The position numbers and the translations under genes were made by a program. This document shows positions 1 through 12,322 of a DNA stretch of 64,000 bases, piece after piece. The notes beneath the pieces are model-generated. The model made no database searches. It saw nothing but the letters and a program-made list of their open reading frames with translations, and was not told the origin of the DNA. Source of the stretch: Gonocerus acuteangulatus (lineage: Eukaryota; Arthropoda; Insecta; Hemiptera; Coreidae); the NCBI GenBank assembly GCA_946811695.1, contig OX328125.1, forward strand, positions 50,564,185-50,628,184, read 5' to 3'. Positions within the stretch are counted from its first letter, which is position 1; every line of letters begins with the position of its first letter.

Positions 1-1612
1 TCCTGCAATAACTATCCTAGTGTAAACGCACCCTAATAATGTAAGCAATAATGCACTTAATTGCAATAATGCAATGAATACCTTCCTTGTCGAATTTAAT
101 ACCACAAAATTGACTAATTTTATTTATTTTACTCAATCTTTGCGAATTATTGGTACCTCATATCCATACTTCACATTTATGTGGAATTTTTACAGTTACA
201 TTTTTGATAATTCGTTTTTTTTTAATTAAGTGTTATTTTGTTAAGTTTAAAAGTGGCGCAAGATCATTTATACATTTAAAAAATTCATATTCTCATAATA
301 TTTTAGTATTGGCTGCAGCCCCCTCAGCCCCCCCCCCTTATATACGCCCATGATCACCTCTACAGGAGCAACTTAACATAATATATATATTCTTTTAAAC
401 CTGGACAAAGGAAGACCGTCCATAGGACGTAGCCCCACTAAATACAGGAGGTCTTCCTTCGTATGTATATATTATGTTAAGTTACTTTTGTATAGGCTGT
501 CATAGGTGGGAACCATGTAGAACACTAAATGAAGTATATTATGAGAAAATGAATTGTTTAAATGTCTAAAGGACATTCCGCAACTTTTAAAATTAATTAT
601 TATGAACAAACATACTAATCGTCATCAAATATACATAACCTTATCATAAAATATTAATCATCACCGCATCATTATTTGTTTAGCAATCAAAATATAGTTT
701 TTTCCATTATCATTCCATAACAAATATCAAGTTATCCAAGATATTTTTTTAGATATTGTCTCTGGATTAAATTAATTAAATTTTGTTTAGTAAATTAAAA
801 AATATACTATTTAAGTATTTGATATCTGTTTTTTTAATTAACAGTTTTTTATAATAAGAATGTTTTCTTTTATTTTTAAATCTTAAGTTTGTAAAATAAA
901 TTATGAAATAATATAAGCTGTACAAGTTTTAACTATTCATTAATAATGATTGAATATAATTATTATGATTAGTAGCTTCCACGTGCAAATATTTATCTTG
1001 TTATTGTAATAAATGTATAGAAATTCAGTGAAATCTAGTGAATTCTACTAATAGTATTACAGAGAAAGTATTAGAGAGAGTTGATGAAACCTAGTTCCAT
1101 TTCTTGAATTCTGATAATAACTTTCTATGAAAATAGCTAGATTAAAACAGTTATAAAAAAAATCATGCAATATTTCCTATAAGCCAGTATTATCTAATAA
1201 GTTGCATTTTTACAAACAGCTGCACTAAACGTATCATTCCCGAGTGAAACTAAAAAAACATATTATTTTATAAAGATTAAATTTAATTTATTTATTGGAG
1301 CACCGCAACAAGGGCATTATGTTCTTACATTTTTTTTAAGAAATGCCATTAAAAGTTAAAAATGAAATGTAAAATAAAACATAGACGGTGACGAACTAGC
1401 TAGATGCTATTAGAAAGCATTATAAAATTAAGTTAATGAATGAAGTGGTTTTAAGATGAACATTGAGGGATATAAAATGAGCAGTTAAATTGAAAGCTTA
1501 ATATCTTAATTAATAAAACTGGAATAAGATTTCAACTAAATAGCTTGGTGTAATTGATGTTATAAACATGTGTATATATTCACATACATGTCTACATACA
1601 CACATATGTACG

Positions 1613-1618
<6 letters not shown>

Positions 1619-1666
<48 letters not shown>
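1619..1666. repeat. (TA)n microsatellite
   Basis: An uninterrupted TA run of about 48 bases lies in the part of copy A that copy B lacks. It is one of more than a dozen (TA)n tracts in the window, several of which sit at the edges of dispersed repeats. Confidence 0.95.
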
Positions 1667-1667
<1 letters not shown>

Positions 1668-2298
1668 GCACATACTTGTTTTAGTATTCAGATAGTGTGA
1701 TACTGTTTGATGCGTTTCAAATAGTTCAGTATAGAGTATATGTATGGACTAACTTCTGTAAGAAGTTCTTGTAGGTCGTGTGGAATGTTCAGTTTGTCAC
1801 GTCCTTTACATTTAGTGAGGATACGTTAATTATCAAAGTTATGTTACAAAGTCTGTATATCGGTTTGTAGTTTTCCCCCATGAGGTAATTATGTGTGAGC
1901 AATGAGTGTCCAATGCGAAGTCTGATTAGTAATACTTGGTCTCATCTTTTCAATGTGCACTTTTCGTTAGTCCAAGCTTTTACTAAAGAGCAATTGCACA
2001 AATAGTCTCAATTCGACTATTTCAATTTTTAATGCAAACAAAAACGGTAAGCATGCCTAATTGCGATTTTTCGCGGTTCTGATTGAGTCGTTACAGAGCG
2101 AGTCCCAGTGAGATAATCCGCCAATCCATCTAAATACAGGAACTTTCGGGAAAAGCATTCTTCCGTTACATTGGTTGCGCCAATATCTGCCTAAGACTTC
2201 CTTCACGAGACAGCTTGATTCAAGTAAATGTAGAATTCATATTGATTTTATGCGCTTAATTGGGAAAACTCTTCATAATTATGGAAAACATATGGGTC

Positions 2299-3641
2299 AA
2301 TCCATTAGAAATCACCCAGACCATGTTGCTCGATATTTTTGATTTTCCTAATTTTTTTACCAGTTATTCTCCTATACTAGGTGAGTTCAAACCTGCAGTA
2401 AAAAAAATTTCTGGGTCATAGTTTTTTTTTTCCGGCCATTTTAAGTTGGCATTTTAACTGCTTTTCGTCCGAAAGCAAGTTTTACGTAAATGTATCTAAC
2501 TCTCTTAATTTCATAGATTTCAAAACAGAATAAACACGAAAATTATCAGAGTGATATGCTCTTGATTTTTGTTCCTGCGTTGTGTTTTCTAAATAGTATG
2601 GAAATTGAAGAAAAAAAATCACAAAAATTGATTGAAATTTAACTTAAAATGGGAGTTTTAGTGCTGCAAAATTATTAGAAGGAAGAAAGACTCATCTTCA
2701 ATTTTTATTTCTTGCATAGATTTATTATAAAACTACTTCCTGCAGAAGTTTCAAGCTTGAGAAATTTTTCCTTTTTTTATATAATTTTTCAAAGTTTGCC
2801 ATAGTCGTATTTTTCGCAATATTTGAAGTAGAATATCGCAAAAGGGCCTAAGTCAAAAATTATGAAATTTATACAGATAATACCTCTTTATGACATAAAC
2901 AAGTGATATCAATTTGGTGACTGAGACTCAACTGGTTCCAGAGTTATAGTGCATCAAAGTTGGGATAAAATTATTTTAAATACTAGGTAAATCCATTTAT
3001 ACTATGAATTGTCATTAAATGTTGTGTGCGTATAACATAATTTTATCCCAACTTTGATGCACTATAACTCTGGAACCAGTTGAGTCTCTAAACATTGTGA
3101 AAAATACGACTATGGCAAACTTTGAAAAATTATATATAAAAAAAAAGGAAAAAATTCTCAAGCTTGAAACTTCTGCAGGAAGTAGTTTTATAATAAATCT
3201 ATGCAAGAAATAAAAATTGAAGATGAGTCTTTCTTCCTTCTAATAATTTTTCAGCACTAAAACTCCCATTTTAAGTTAAATTTCAATCAATTTTTGTGAT
3301 TTTTTTTCTTCAATTTCCATACTATTTAGAAAACACAACGAAGGAACAAAAATCAAGAGCATATCACTCTGATAATTTTAGTTTTTATTCTGTTTTGTAA
3401 TCTATGAAATTAAGAGAGTTAGATACATTTACGTAAAACTTGCTTTCGGACAAAAAGAAGTTAAAATGCCAACTTAAAATGGCCGGCAAAAAAAAAAAAA
3501 AAAACTACGACCCAGAAATTTTTTTTACTGCAGGTTTGAACTCACCTAGTATAGGAGAATAACTGGTAAAAAAAAATAGGAAAATCAAAAATATCGAGCA
3601 ACAAATTTTATGCAATTTGGGTGATTTCTAGTGGTTTGAAC
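2299..3641. repeat. 1.3-kb imperfect palindrome inside copy A
   Basis: The left arm (about 2299-2970) is the reverse complement of the right arm (about 3038-3641), with a loop of about 70 bases. The arms pair over blocks such as TTGCTCGATATTTTTGATTT against the reverse complement near 3575-3600, and GTTGGGATAAAATTATT against ATAATTTTATCCCAAC at the centre. The left arm has roughly 100 extra bases (about 2824-2925), and the homopolymers differ. No transposase is encoded. It looks like a foldback element or a head-to-head duplication. Confidence 0.85.
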
Positions 3642-4586
3642 CATATCAGAACCGATCTCTACTACAGATTGTAATTGCAGATTTCGTCCGATTATATTTC
3701 TAGAAACTCAAATGTTGGTTTTCACACGAAAAATGTGCTGTCACCATTTGGACATCATAAAATAATTGTTCTATAATAAGTATAATGTTGCACAAATTTA
3801 CCTTTAATGTAGGAACTGATTAAGAACTGCTATATGCACTTGCGAACTTTGAGGAAGTAGGCACCAGCTGAACTGAAAAGACAAATCAAAGTTTAAGTTA
3901 ATTGGCCAAGAGCCATTAGTCCAACGAAGGTAGAAGAAAAGTAGAATTTCTGAGTGTAAAAACAAATAAATTTAATTTCTGTATGTGTCACTAGGACAAG
4001 AGTGTTACGGACACTATTTACATATACAATGAACCTGTTTTTTATAAAATACGATTGACGACCAAACAAAGAAATTTCATTTAATAAAGAGATTCTCAGT
4101 AGATATTAAGGGCGGACCTGTTTACGATATTACTAGAGATGAGAGGGTTTTACTTTTTTTTTATTATTTTACTAATATCTACATTTATATTCCTTTTCTA
4201 ATATCACCAATTAAGTACCTATATTAATCTTTCTTGGATATATGTGTTAGTAAAACAATAAAAACTCAGTAAATGAGAAAAAAAAATGTCTAAATAATAT
4301 CTTTGTTACTGACATCACAAATTGGGAAATGATCAATTTAAAATAATAGTAAACATTTATAGAAAATGAATTTGATTATAAACAGCTGATTTCTAAGCCT
4401 CTCGAACAGATGATGAGCTAGCTTTAGTCTTAATATGGATGGCGAGTGGACCACACCTGCAGGGGGTAATTTTCTTATATATTGACAGACATTAGAATTT
4501 TTGGATGTGAATTGTAAAATGGACTATTAATAATATTTTAAATAGGAATATTTTATAGGATTAACCAAAGTACAAAAATTTTTTAG

Positions 4587-4620
4587 GGCCTAAGGAGGTG
4601 GCGTGGAGGCCACGAAACAT
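4587..4620 (+). ncRNA. Hammerhead-like / PLE-type motif (copy A)
   Basis: CTAAGGA is followed by a stem GTGGC...GCCAC and then GAAAC. This resembles the hammerhead core (CUGANGA, stem II, GAAAC) found in the terminal repeats of Penelope-like elements. The 5' core box deviates (CTAAGGA), so self-cleavage is doubtful. An identical copy is at 9276-9309. It suggests that the duplicated block contains PLE-derived DNA. Confidence 0.3.
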
Positions 4621-4825
4621 GTAGAGCAATTAAAAAATAAGTTACTATAAAAAAGAAAAAAAAACTTAACATTTATTTAAAGACCTACGCCACATACACG
4701 TACGTGTATATCCAAAAAAAGTTTATATTCCTTCTAATAACATAATAAAATCGCAGAAGCTCCGTAACCTGCGGGTGTCGAATAGCAGGATTTACTGCAA
4801 TATAACAATATATAAACACACTTGA

Positions 4826-5757
4826 TCTGCCAACCAATCCAGAGGAATGGAGACTATTCATTGACAGCTCCAAGTTTAGTTTAAAAGGAGTACTCCTTCA
4901 TAATGGAAACAAACATCCATCTATCCCAGTAGCTCATTCGGTCCACATGAAAGAAACCTATGACAACATGAAGATACTTCTACAAAAAATCAAGTACCAT
5001 GAGTACAAATGGCGCATTTGTGCAGATCTTAAAGTGGTAGCCATGCTTACAGGACTCCAAGGAGGTTACACTAAATTTTGTTGTTTTTTGTGCGAGTGGG
5101 ACAGCAGAAAAAGAGGAGACCATTATGTCGTAAAAAAAATGGCCAGAGCGTAAGGAAAAAGTAGGTGAAAAAAACATTACCAATCCTCCATTAGTGGACA
5201 AAAACCAAATAATTTTACCCCCACTCCACATAAAATTGGGGCTAATGAAAAACTTCGTAAAAGCGATGGACAAGGAAGGAGAAGGTTTCATGTACTTAAA
5301 AGAAAAATTTCCGCATCTCAGCGATGCTAAGATAAAGGAGGGAATTTTCGTAGGACCCCAAATTCGACATCTACTCAAGGACCTCACTTTTGAAGCAAAG
5401 TTAAATACTACTGAGAAAAAGGCTTGGATTGCTTTTCGAGAGGTATGTGCTAAGTTTTTGGGAAACGAAAAATCTAGGGACTACCGAAAAATAGTTCAAG
5501 AACTGCTTACTTCATATAAAACATTGGGATGCAATATGTCCTTAAAAATACATTTCCTGCATAGTCACCTAGACTTTTTCACCCCAAATTTGGGTGTAGT
5601 TTCGGACGAACATGGAGAACGATTCCACTAAGACATATCCAGAATGGAGAAAAGATATACTGGCAAATGGAATGAGAAGATGCTGGCGGATTACTGCTGG
5701 ACACTGCAGCGGGAGACAGAGGAGGAAGAGTACAAAAGAAAAAAAAATACTCATTGA
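4826..5757 (+). pseudogene. Broken DNA-transposon transposase-like gene fragment
   Basis: From 4824 the frame reads DLPTNPEEWRLFIDSS..., through FCCFLCEWDSRKRG. It stops after an A-run at 5131-5137 and resumes one frame over (WPERKEKVGEKN... LPPLHIKLGLMKNFVKA... SDAKIKEGIFVGPQI... LGVVSDEHGERFH). A TAA at 5629-5631 interrupts it, and the frame then continues (DISRMEKRYTGKWNEK...) to a TGA at 5755. About 300 codons remain, with the N-terminal part missing. I recognise the motif set (FLC-x-WDSR, PPLHIKLGLMK, SDAKIKEGIFVGPQI) as a transposon-derived protein family widespread in arthropod genomes, but I cannot place it in a superfamily. It is non-functional: one frameshift, one nonsense codon and a 5' truncation. 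The left edge coincides with the end of duplication copy A. Confidence 0.75.
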
Positions 5758-6138
5758 CGATGTGTGTATATTTTTTGAGTTGTGTCATACCTAGTATTAT
5801 ACCTGATAGCATGCAGGATTCAATTAATTATATTTTACCGTTGAAAAAGAAAAAAAAATCTGTTATAATAAAGACAATAATTTTCAAATACAATTTTTCA
5901 TTTTTTCCAAGTTTCTCCTCTTTTCTCTCAAAATCAGAGGGTGATAGAATTTTTCTGAGTTCAGATTCGGACTCAGCACACCTGAAAACATGAGAAACAG
6001 GCAAAATTGTTCAAGGGAGGGGAGAAAAGTTTTTTTTTGCAGAACAGTGTAATCCTACCAGTGAGATCACAACATAAACAACAGGAGATTAACTCGTATC
6101 ATCCATCAAATTTCGAATACCTCACACCCACATGGCTA
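5758..6138. other. AT-rich spacer without a gene
   Basis: Nothing supported here. There are A-rich tracts (5845-5860, 6030-6040) and short open frames without recognisable content. The stretch joins the transposase relic to the 175-bp foldback. Confidence 0.6.
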
Positions 6139-6313
6139 AGGGTACGTTTACACTAGGATAGTTATTGCAGGATATTTATATCAGAGAGAAATTCTGACTA
6201 ATGTAAACCATATAAAATGTATGTCTGCAATGAATTTTACATGTTTTACATTAGTCAGAATTTCTCTCTGATATAAATATCCTGCAATAACTATCCTAGT
6301 GTAAACGCACCCT
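6139..6313. mobile_element. 175-bp foldback MITE
   Basis: The arms 6139-6207 and 6244-6313 are reverse complements over about 69 bases, with one visible difference near the tip (AGGGTACG against AGGGTGCG). The loop is about 36 bases. The tip reads AGGGTRCGTTTACACTAGG. The right arm is the same sequence that opens the window at 1-34, so the same element sits at the left edge of copy A. No clear target duplication was found, and the superfamily is not assigned. Confidence 0.8.
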
Positions 6314-9300
6314 AATAATGTAAGCAATAATGCACTTAATTGCAATAATGCAATGAATACCTTCCTTGTCGAATTTAATACCACAAAATTGACTAATTTT
6401 ATTTATTTTACTCAATCTTTGCGAATTATTGGTACCTCATATCCATACTTCACATTTATGTGGAATTTTTACAGTTACATTTTTGATAATTCGTTTTTTT
6501 TTAATTAAGTGTTATTTTGTTAAGTTTAAAAGTGGCGCAAGATCATTTATACATTTAAAAAATTCATATTCTCATAATATTTTAGTATTGGCTGCAGCCC
6601 CCTCAGCCCCCCCCCCCCTTATATACGCCCATGATCACCTCTACAGGAGCAACTTAACATAATATATATATTCTTTTAAACCTGGACAAAGGAAGACCGT
6701 CCATAGGACGTAGCCCCACTAAATACAGGAGGTCTTCCTTCGTATGTATATATTATGTTAAGTTACTTTTGTATAGGCTGTCATAGGTGGGAACCATGTA
6801 GAACACTAAATGAAGTATATTATGAGAAAATGAATTGTTTAAATGTCTAAAGGACATTCCGCAACTTTTAAAATTAATTATTATGAACAAACATACTAAT
6901 CGTCATCAAATATACATAACCTTATCATAAAATATTAATCATCACCGCATCATTATTTGTTTAGCAATCAAAATATAGTTTTTTCCATTATCATTCCATA
7001 ACAAATATCAAGTTATCCAAGATATTTTTTTAGATATTGTCTCTGGATTAAATTAATTAAATTTTGTTTAGTAAATTAAAAAATATACTATTTAAGTATT
7101 TGATATCTGTTTTTTTAATTAACAGTTTTTTATAATAAGAATGTTTTCTTTTATTTTTAAATCTTAAGTTTGTAAAATAAATTATGAAATAATATAAGCT
7201 GTACAAGTTTTAACTATTCATTAATAATGATTGAATATAATTATTATGATTAGTAGCTTCCACGTGCAAATATTTATCTTGTTATTGTAATAAATGTATA
7301 GAAATTCAGTGAAATCTAGTGAATTCTACTAATAGTATTACAGAGAAAGTATTAGAGAGAGTTGATGAAACCTAGTTCCATTTCTTGAATTCTGATAATA
7401 ACTTTCTATGAAAATAGCTAGATTAAAACAGTTATAAAAAAAATCATGCAATATTTCCTATAAGCCAGTATTATCTAATAAGTTGCATTTTTACAAACAG
7501 CTGCACTAAACGTATCATTCCCGAGTGAAACTAAAAAAACATATTATTTTATAAAGATTAAATTTAATTTATTTATTGGAGCACCGCAACAAGGGCATTA
7601 TGTTCTTACATTTTTTTTAAGAAATGCCATTAAAAGTTAAAAATGAAATGTAAAATAAAACATAGACGGTGACGAACTAGCTAGATGCTATTAGAAAGCA
7701 TTATAAAATTAAGTTAATGAATGAAGTGGTTTTAAGATGAACATTGAGGGATATAAAATGAGCAGTTAAATTGAAAGCTAAACATTGTGAAAAATACGAC
7801 TATGGCAAACTTTGAAAAATTATATATAAAAAAAAAGGAAAAAATTCTCAAGCTTGAAACTTCTGCAGGAAGTAGTTTTATAATAAATCTATGCAAGAAA
7901 TAAAAATTGAAGATGAGTCTTTCTTCCTTCTAATAATTTTTCAGCACTAAAACTCCCATTTTAAGTTAAATTTCAATCAATTTTTGTGATTTTTTTTCTT
8001 CAATTTCCATACTATTTAGAAAACACAACGAAGGAACAAAAATCAAGAGCATATCACTCTGATAATTTTAGTTTTTATTCTGTTTTGTAATCTATGAAAT
8101 TAAGAGAGTTAGATACATTTACGTAAAACTTGCTTTCGGACAAAAAGAAGTTAAAATGCCAACTTAAAATGGCCGGCAAAAAAAAAAAAAAAACTACGAC
8201 CCAGAAATTTTTTTTACTGCAGGTTTGAACTCACCTAGTATAGGAGAATAACTGGTAAAAAAAAATAGGAAAATCAAAAATATCGAGCAACAAATTTTAT
8301 GCAATTTGGGTGATTTCTAGTGGTTTGAACCATATCAGAACCGATCTCTACTACAGATTGTAATTGCAGATTTCGTCCGATTATATTTCTAGAAACTCAA
8401 ATGTTGGTTTTCACACGAAAAATGTGCTGTCACCATTTGGACATCATAAAATAATTGTTCTATAATAAGTATAATGTTGCACAAATTTACCTTTAATGTA
8501 GGAACTGATTAAGAACTGCTATATGCACTTGCGAACTTTGAGGAAGTAGGCACCAGCTGAACTGAAAAGACAAATCAAAGTTTAAGTTAATTGGCCAAGA
8601 GCCATTAGTCCAACGAAGGTAGAAGAAAAGTAGAATTTCTGAGTGTAAAAACAAATAAATTTAATTTCTGTATGTGTCACTAGGACAAGAGTGTTACGGA
8701 CACTATTTACATATACAATGAACCTGTTTTTTATAAAATACGATTGACGACCAAACAAAGAAATTTCATTTAATAAAGAGATTCTCAGTAGATATTAAGG
8801 GCGGACCTGTTTACGATATTACTAGAGATGAGAGGGTTTTACTTTTTTTTTATTATTTTACTAATATCTACATTTATATTCCTTTTCTAATATCACCAAT
8901 TAAGTACCTATATTAATCTTTCTTGGATATATGTGTTAGTAAAACAATAAAAACTCAGTAAATGAGAAAAAAAAATGTCTAAATAATATCTTTGTTACTG
9001 ACATCACAAATTGGGAAATGATCAATTTAAAATAATAGTAAACATTTATAGAAAATGAATTTGATTATAAACAGCTGATTTCTAAGCCTCTCGAACAGAT
9101 GATGAGCTAGCTTTAGTCTTAATATGGATGGCGAGTGGACCACACCTGCAGGGGGTAATTTTCTTATATATTGACAGACATTAGAATTTTTGGATGTGAA
9201 TTGTAAAATGGACTATTAATAATATTTTAAATAGGAATATTTTATAGGATTAACCAAAGTACAAAAATTTTTTAGGGCCTAAGGAGGTGGCGTGGAGGCC

Positions 9301-9514
9301 ACGAAACATGTAGAGCAATTAAAAAATAAGTTACTATAAAAAAGAAAAAAAAACTTAACATTTATTTAAAGACCTACGCCACATACACGTACGTGTATAT
9401 CCAAAAAAAGTTTATATTCCTTCTAATAACATAATAAAATCGCAGAAGCTCCGTAACCTGCGGGTGTCGAATAGCAGGATTTACTGCAATATAACAATAT
9501 ATAAACACACTTGA
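6280..9514. repeat. Copy B of the large direct duplication (1591-bp deletion relative to A)
   Basis: It matches copy A colinearly except that A 1499-3089 is absent. The join at 7778-7780 has CT in common with both sides of the missing segment, consistent with a deletion by short microhomology. The deletion removes the (TA)n tract and the entire left arm of the palindrome, so B keeps only the right arm. B ends at ...ACACTTGA, the exact point where A also stops matching. Confidence 0.85.
9276..9309 (+). ncRNA. Hammerhead-like / PLE-type motif (copy B)
   Basis: Same sequence as the copy at 4587-4620, carried along in the duplicated block: degenerate CTAAGGA box, GTGGC/GCCAC stem, GAAAC box. Confidence 0.3.
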
Positions 9515-9620
9515 ACCGCCGTTATTTTCGACACGTTTAGTCGGCACTTCCGGATTGCGTCATGGGGTCAACCTTATAAGCGGGGTTCTTCCCTATGGAG
9601 GGAGGGAGGAACCGCGCTAA
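9513..9620 (+). mobile_element. CTAA-family repeat end (Helitron-like tip)
   Basis: It starts near ACCGCCGTTATTTTCG, passes through CGGCACTTCCGGATTGCGTC and ends in a palindrome GGTTCTTCCC/GGGAGGAACC followed by GCGCTAA. A terminal hairpin followed closely by CTRR is the hallmark of Helitron 3' ends, so a non-autonomous Helitron is an inference. Related copies lie at 12296, 15487-16202, 19870-20531, 41955, 42877 and 47052. Confidence 0.5.
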
Positions 9621-9974
9621 AAATTACAACTGTTAGAGGCACATCAGTAATTTGGATCTGTTGGAAACCCTCACTTCTAATGGACCGATGGTTCTTATTT
9701 TTATGACGCCCTTTAGTACCGGATGTTGTATAAAAGGTTTCGTAATCAATATAACTAAAATTACATTAATAATTTGGATCTATTAATTCTATCTGAATCT
9801 ATATTTTTGGGCAATATAAGAAATTATTTTCTAACTTAATAATTGTTTTCACTTTGAAATTGTCATGTATAACCCCACCCATCTCGCCCTGAATTGAAGT
9901 TGAGAATTGTTCCACTGGTTTGACACTCATCTAAATTAAGATATTTAAATGTTGCTTCTTTTTGGAGTGAAGAA

Positions 9975-10100
9975 AGTATGGGGTGGTGGCTTTTCTTTAG
10001 AAAAACGAAAAGGCATCAGCCCTATCCTGGCTAGAAGGGGGTGGTAACCTATAGATAACCCGTCGCAACATTCTTAGTTGATAATAATGGACGTTAAAAT
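9975..10100 (+). mobile_element. SINE-1 3' fragment
   Basis: Carries GGGGTGGTGGCTTTTCTTT, GGTGGTAACCTATAGATAACC and the tail GGACGTTAAAATTTAAAT of the tRNA-derived SINE seen complete at 24742-24955. The tRNA-like head is missing. Confidence 0.7.
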
Positions 10101-10454
10101 TTAAATATAAATAATACTAAAACAGCCCTTCAAGCAATTTTTGATGGGGCGATGTCGGTGGGAGAAATAAGAGCTTAAAACATCGAAAGTGCAGATTTCT
10201 TGTAGTGTAGAATTGTTTCTGTTTACTTTTTTTTTTATTCGTTTTTTTTTGTCTTCTCTTTTTGCATTTAACAATAAAATGAGTATTCATAGGGAATGCT
10301 GTGAAAGAGGATGGAGTAAATTCCGCTTAGGATACTTTTATTAACTGTGGTGCATAAAATCTTGCTTGTATTTGAGATTCCATTTTATATTTTTCACTAA
10401 AGATCCAATCCCACCAATAACTGTTTCTATTCTTTTACTAGTGATACAAGGACT

Positions 10455-10575
10455 ATGAACGGAAATGCTCTTAGATAACGCAGTTCCTGCGATTCGAACC
10501 TTTTTTAATATTTCATAAAATATTAACTCGGCGCTAATGGCCCAGATTTGTCGATGCGCCGTAAGAAAAAAAAAA
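10455..10575 (+). repeat. GCAGTTCCTGCGA-family fragment plus SINE-2 tail
   Basis: ACGCAGTTCCTGCGATTCGAA (10479-10499) matches a short dispersed family also at 19299, 44133 and 48353. Next to it, CGGCGCTAATGGCC...GATGCGCCGTAAG plus an A-run (10531-10576) matches the 3' part of the SINE at 55617-55799. Confidence 0.5.
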
Positions 10576-10576
10576 A

Positions 10577-12295
10577 ATCATAAACATTTCCTTTCAATGG
10601 AGAGTTATTGTTGTTTAAATACATCTTTAAAACAGTTCTCAAAATAACATTTTTCTTATAGCTCCAAAGGCATGTTGTTAAAATATTACACAGCTAAATT
10701 ATTGAAATATTATTCTGAATTTACTAAAACTAAACAAGTGTTTTAACACTTTAGTAGTTTTTCTTAAAAGAAAAACAAAAGAAGCCAGCCTTTTTGAATA
10801 CTATTTCTTATCGGCTAAGGATACCTGTGTTTTGAATATGAATACGACGAAATGGTATGTAAAATAAAATAAATAAATACTTCCTGAGAAATATTTTAAA
10901 ATCATCCTGAGGAATTGAGAAGAAAAACTACTGGCTAATGATTATATTTTTGTCATTCAACGTCCGACAAGCTCTCGGCATTAGTTTCCATTTAAAATTC
11001 AAATGTTCCTTCTTTTAAGGAATACAAAACAAGTTGTAAGCGGGTTGCTTAAAATATGACGACAATGGGTCTTTTGAAATTCGTAATATAGCTCTAGTAG
11101 AAAATGTTTTCGAAGATAATTTACATCGGAGTTGAAACAGTTGTTAACGATTCCTTAGGGATAAAAAAGCGGTCAAAAAATGAGTGAATTTTTGGTTTGA
11201 GAGGTGAAGATCAAAACGATAAGGTTTTATTTAATAAGCTTGACCTCAGTTTTTTCTTTGTGAAAGAAATTTCATAAGACACATACTTCTTCGATTTCTG
11301 GGATGAAATATGTTATTGTATTTAAAAAATGTAGTTAATACTGAATCAGCGGATATTATTATAAGTATTAGTTGATATGTTGTCTATATAACCTATGAAG
11401 GTGTACTAGAAAGGTGTCGGTGAAAGATGTAGAGAGATAGTCCTTGAGCAGAGAAAGCAGGGGGACTCCTGCTCGGTAAGTCATTGGCCCGTGGCCACCT
11501 TACGCCCCCCTGCATATTTCTATATCCCTTCAAATATTTTTAGAATTAGTCACTTCCCCGTTAACTGGATGCACTTATTTCCCCCCAAAAAACATAGCCT
11601 TCATATGAAAAGAAGAGGAATGCCTATGGTAGATAGATTTATCGACTAAGTTGACTAATAGTTGGGCACGATATGTGTTTTTGTTACAAGAAAGCTAAAG
11701 AAGATGCGGTCAGTAATTTACCATATTAATCATGTATTTTTGTAATACACTCCCGCTTTCAACGGATCAAATTAGTTCACTTTCACAACAAATCTTTCTC
11801 GATTTATACCAAGGAAGGCTGCAAGGAAGCAAAACTTATGGCCGATATCGGCATATTAATAATTTGATTATTTAGAAAAACCCCCTAATGTACCAATTTG
11901 TCTAATAGTAAGTATACATTTTTCTCATTAGCTCTGAATATTATACCGCGAGTCTCGTTGCAAGAAAAAAAAAAATGACACCCCCCCCCCCCCATGATCG
12001 TTTTAATAAGTTTGTTTGAGTTTGTGAGTGACTCAGGTAAACCTAATGGACAGATATTTTTTTTTAATGAATTCATCTAATTGTTTATCATATATTAATA
12101 TCAAATGTATACTCATTTAGATGTAACGTTACATAGAGAGAAAGAGAGCGTGTGAGGGAGTGAGAGTAAGAGAGAGAGAGAGAGAAATTTTAGCGGTACT
12201 AAGTTTTTGTGACTAGTAGTTAGGGTCTAAGAATATTTGAAGAAGTGTTTTTAAAAATTCTGTCGTTTGTACAACTTCATGCATACTAATTAGAA
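10577..12295. other. AT-rich DNA without recognisable gene
   Basis: No supported coding region. Visible are a C-run at 11981-11993 and a GA-rich microsatellite at 12131-12186. Short open frames look like chance. Confidence 0.6.
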
Positions 12296-12322
12296 TATAG
12301 AGGAGAGGAGGAACCGCGCTAA
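12296..12322 (+). repeat. CTAA-family 3' tip fragment
   Basis: GAGGAACCGCGCTAAAAAG only; the rest of the element is absent or diverged. Confidence 0.45.

Larger units (their letters stand above)
1..4825. repeat. Copy A of a large direct duplication
   Basis: Positions 1-1498 and 3090-4825 recur at about 6280-7779 and 7780-9514 (offset near 6279) with almost no differences apart from homopolymer lengths (a C-run near 330 and an A-run near 3490). Copy A additionally contains 1499-3089, which B lacks. The block holds no recognisable gene: it is AT-rich with short open frames. Its first ~35 bases are the right arm of the foldback seen complete at 6139-6313, so the unit probably continues to the left of the window. 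Around 303-350 it carries a C-rich tip ending in TTATATACGCCCATG, shared with the MITE family at 24593, 42353 and 52834. The unit is probably a transposon-derived segment, but its class is unresolved. Confidence 0.85.

Noticed and set aside
4980..5387. 135-codon minus-strand frame
   Set aside because: It is the antisense shadow of the transposase relic on the plus strand.
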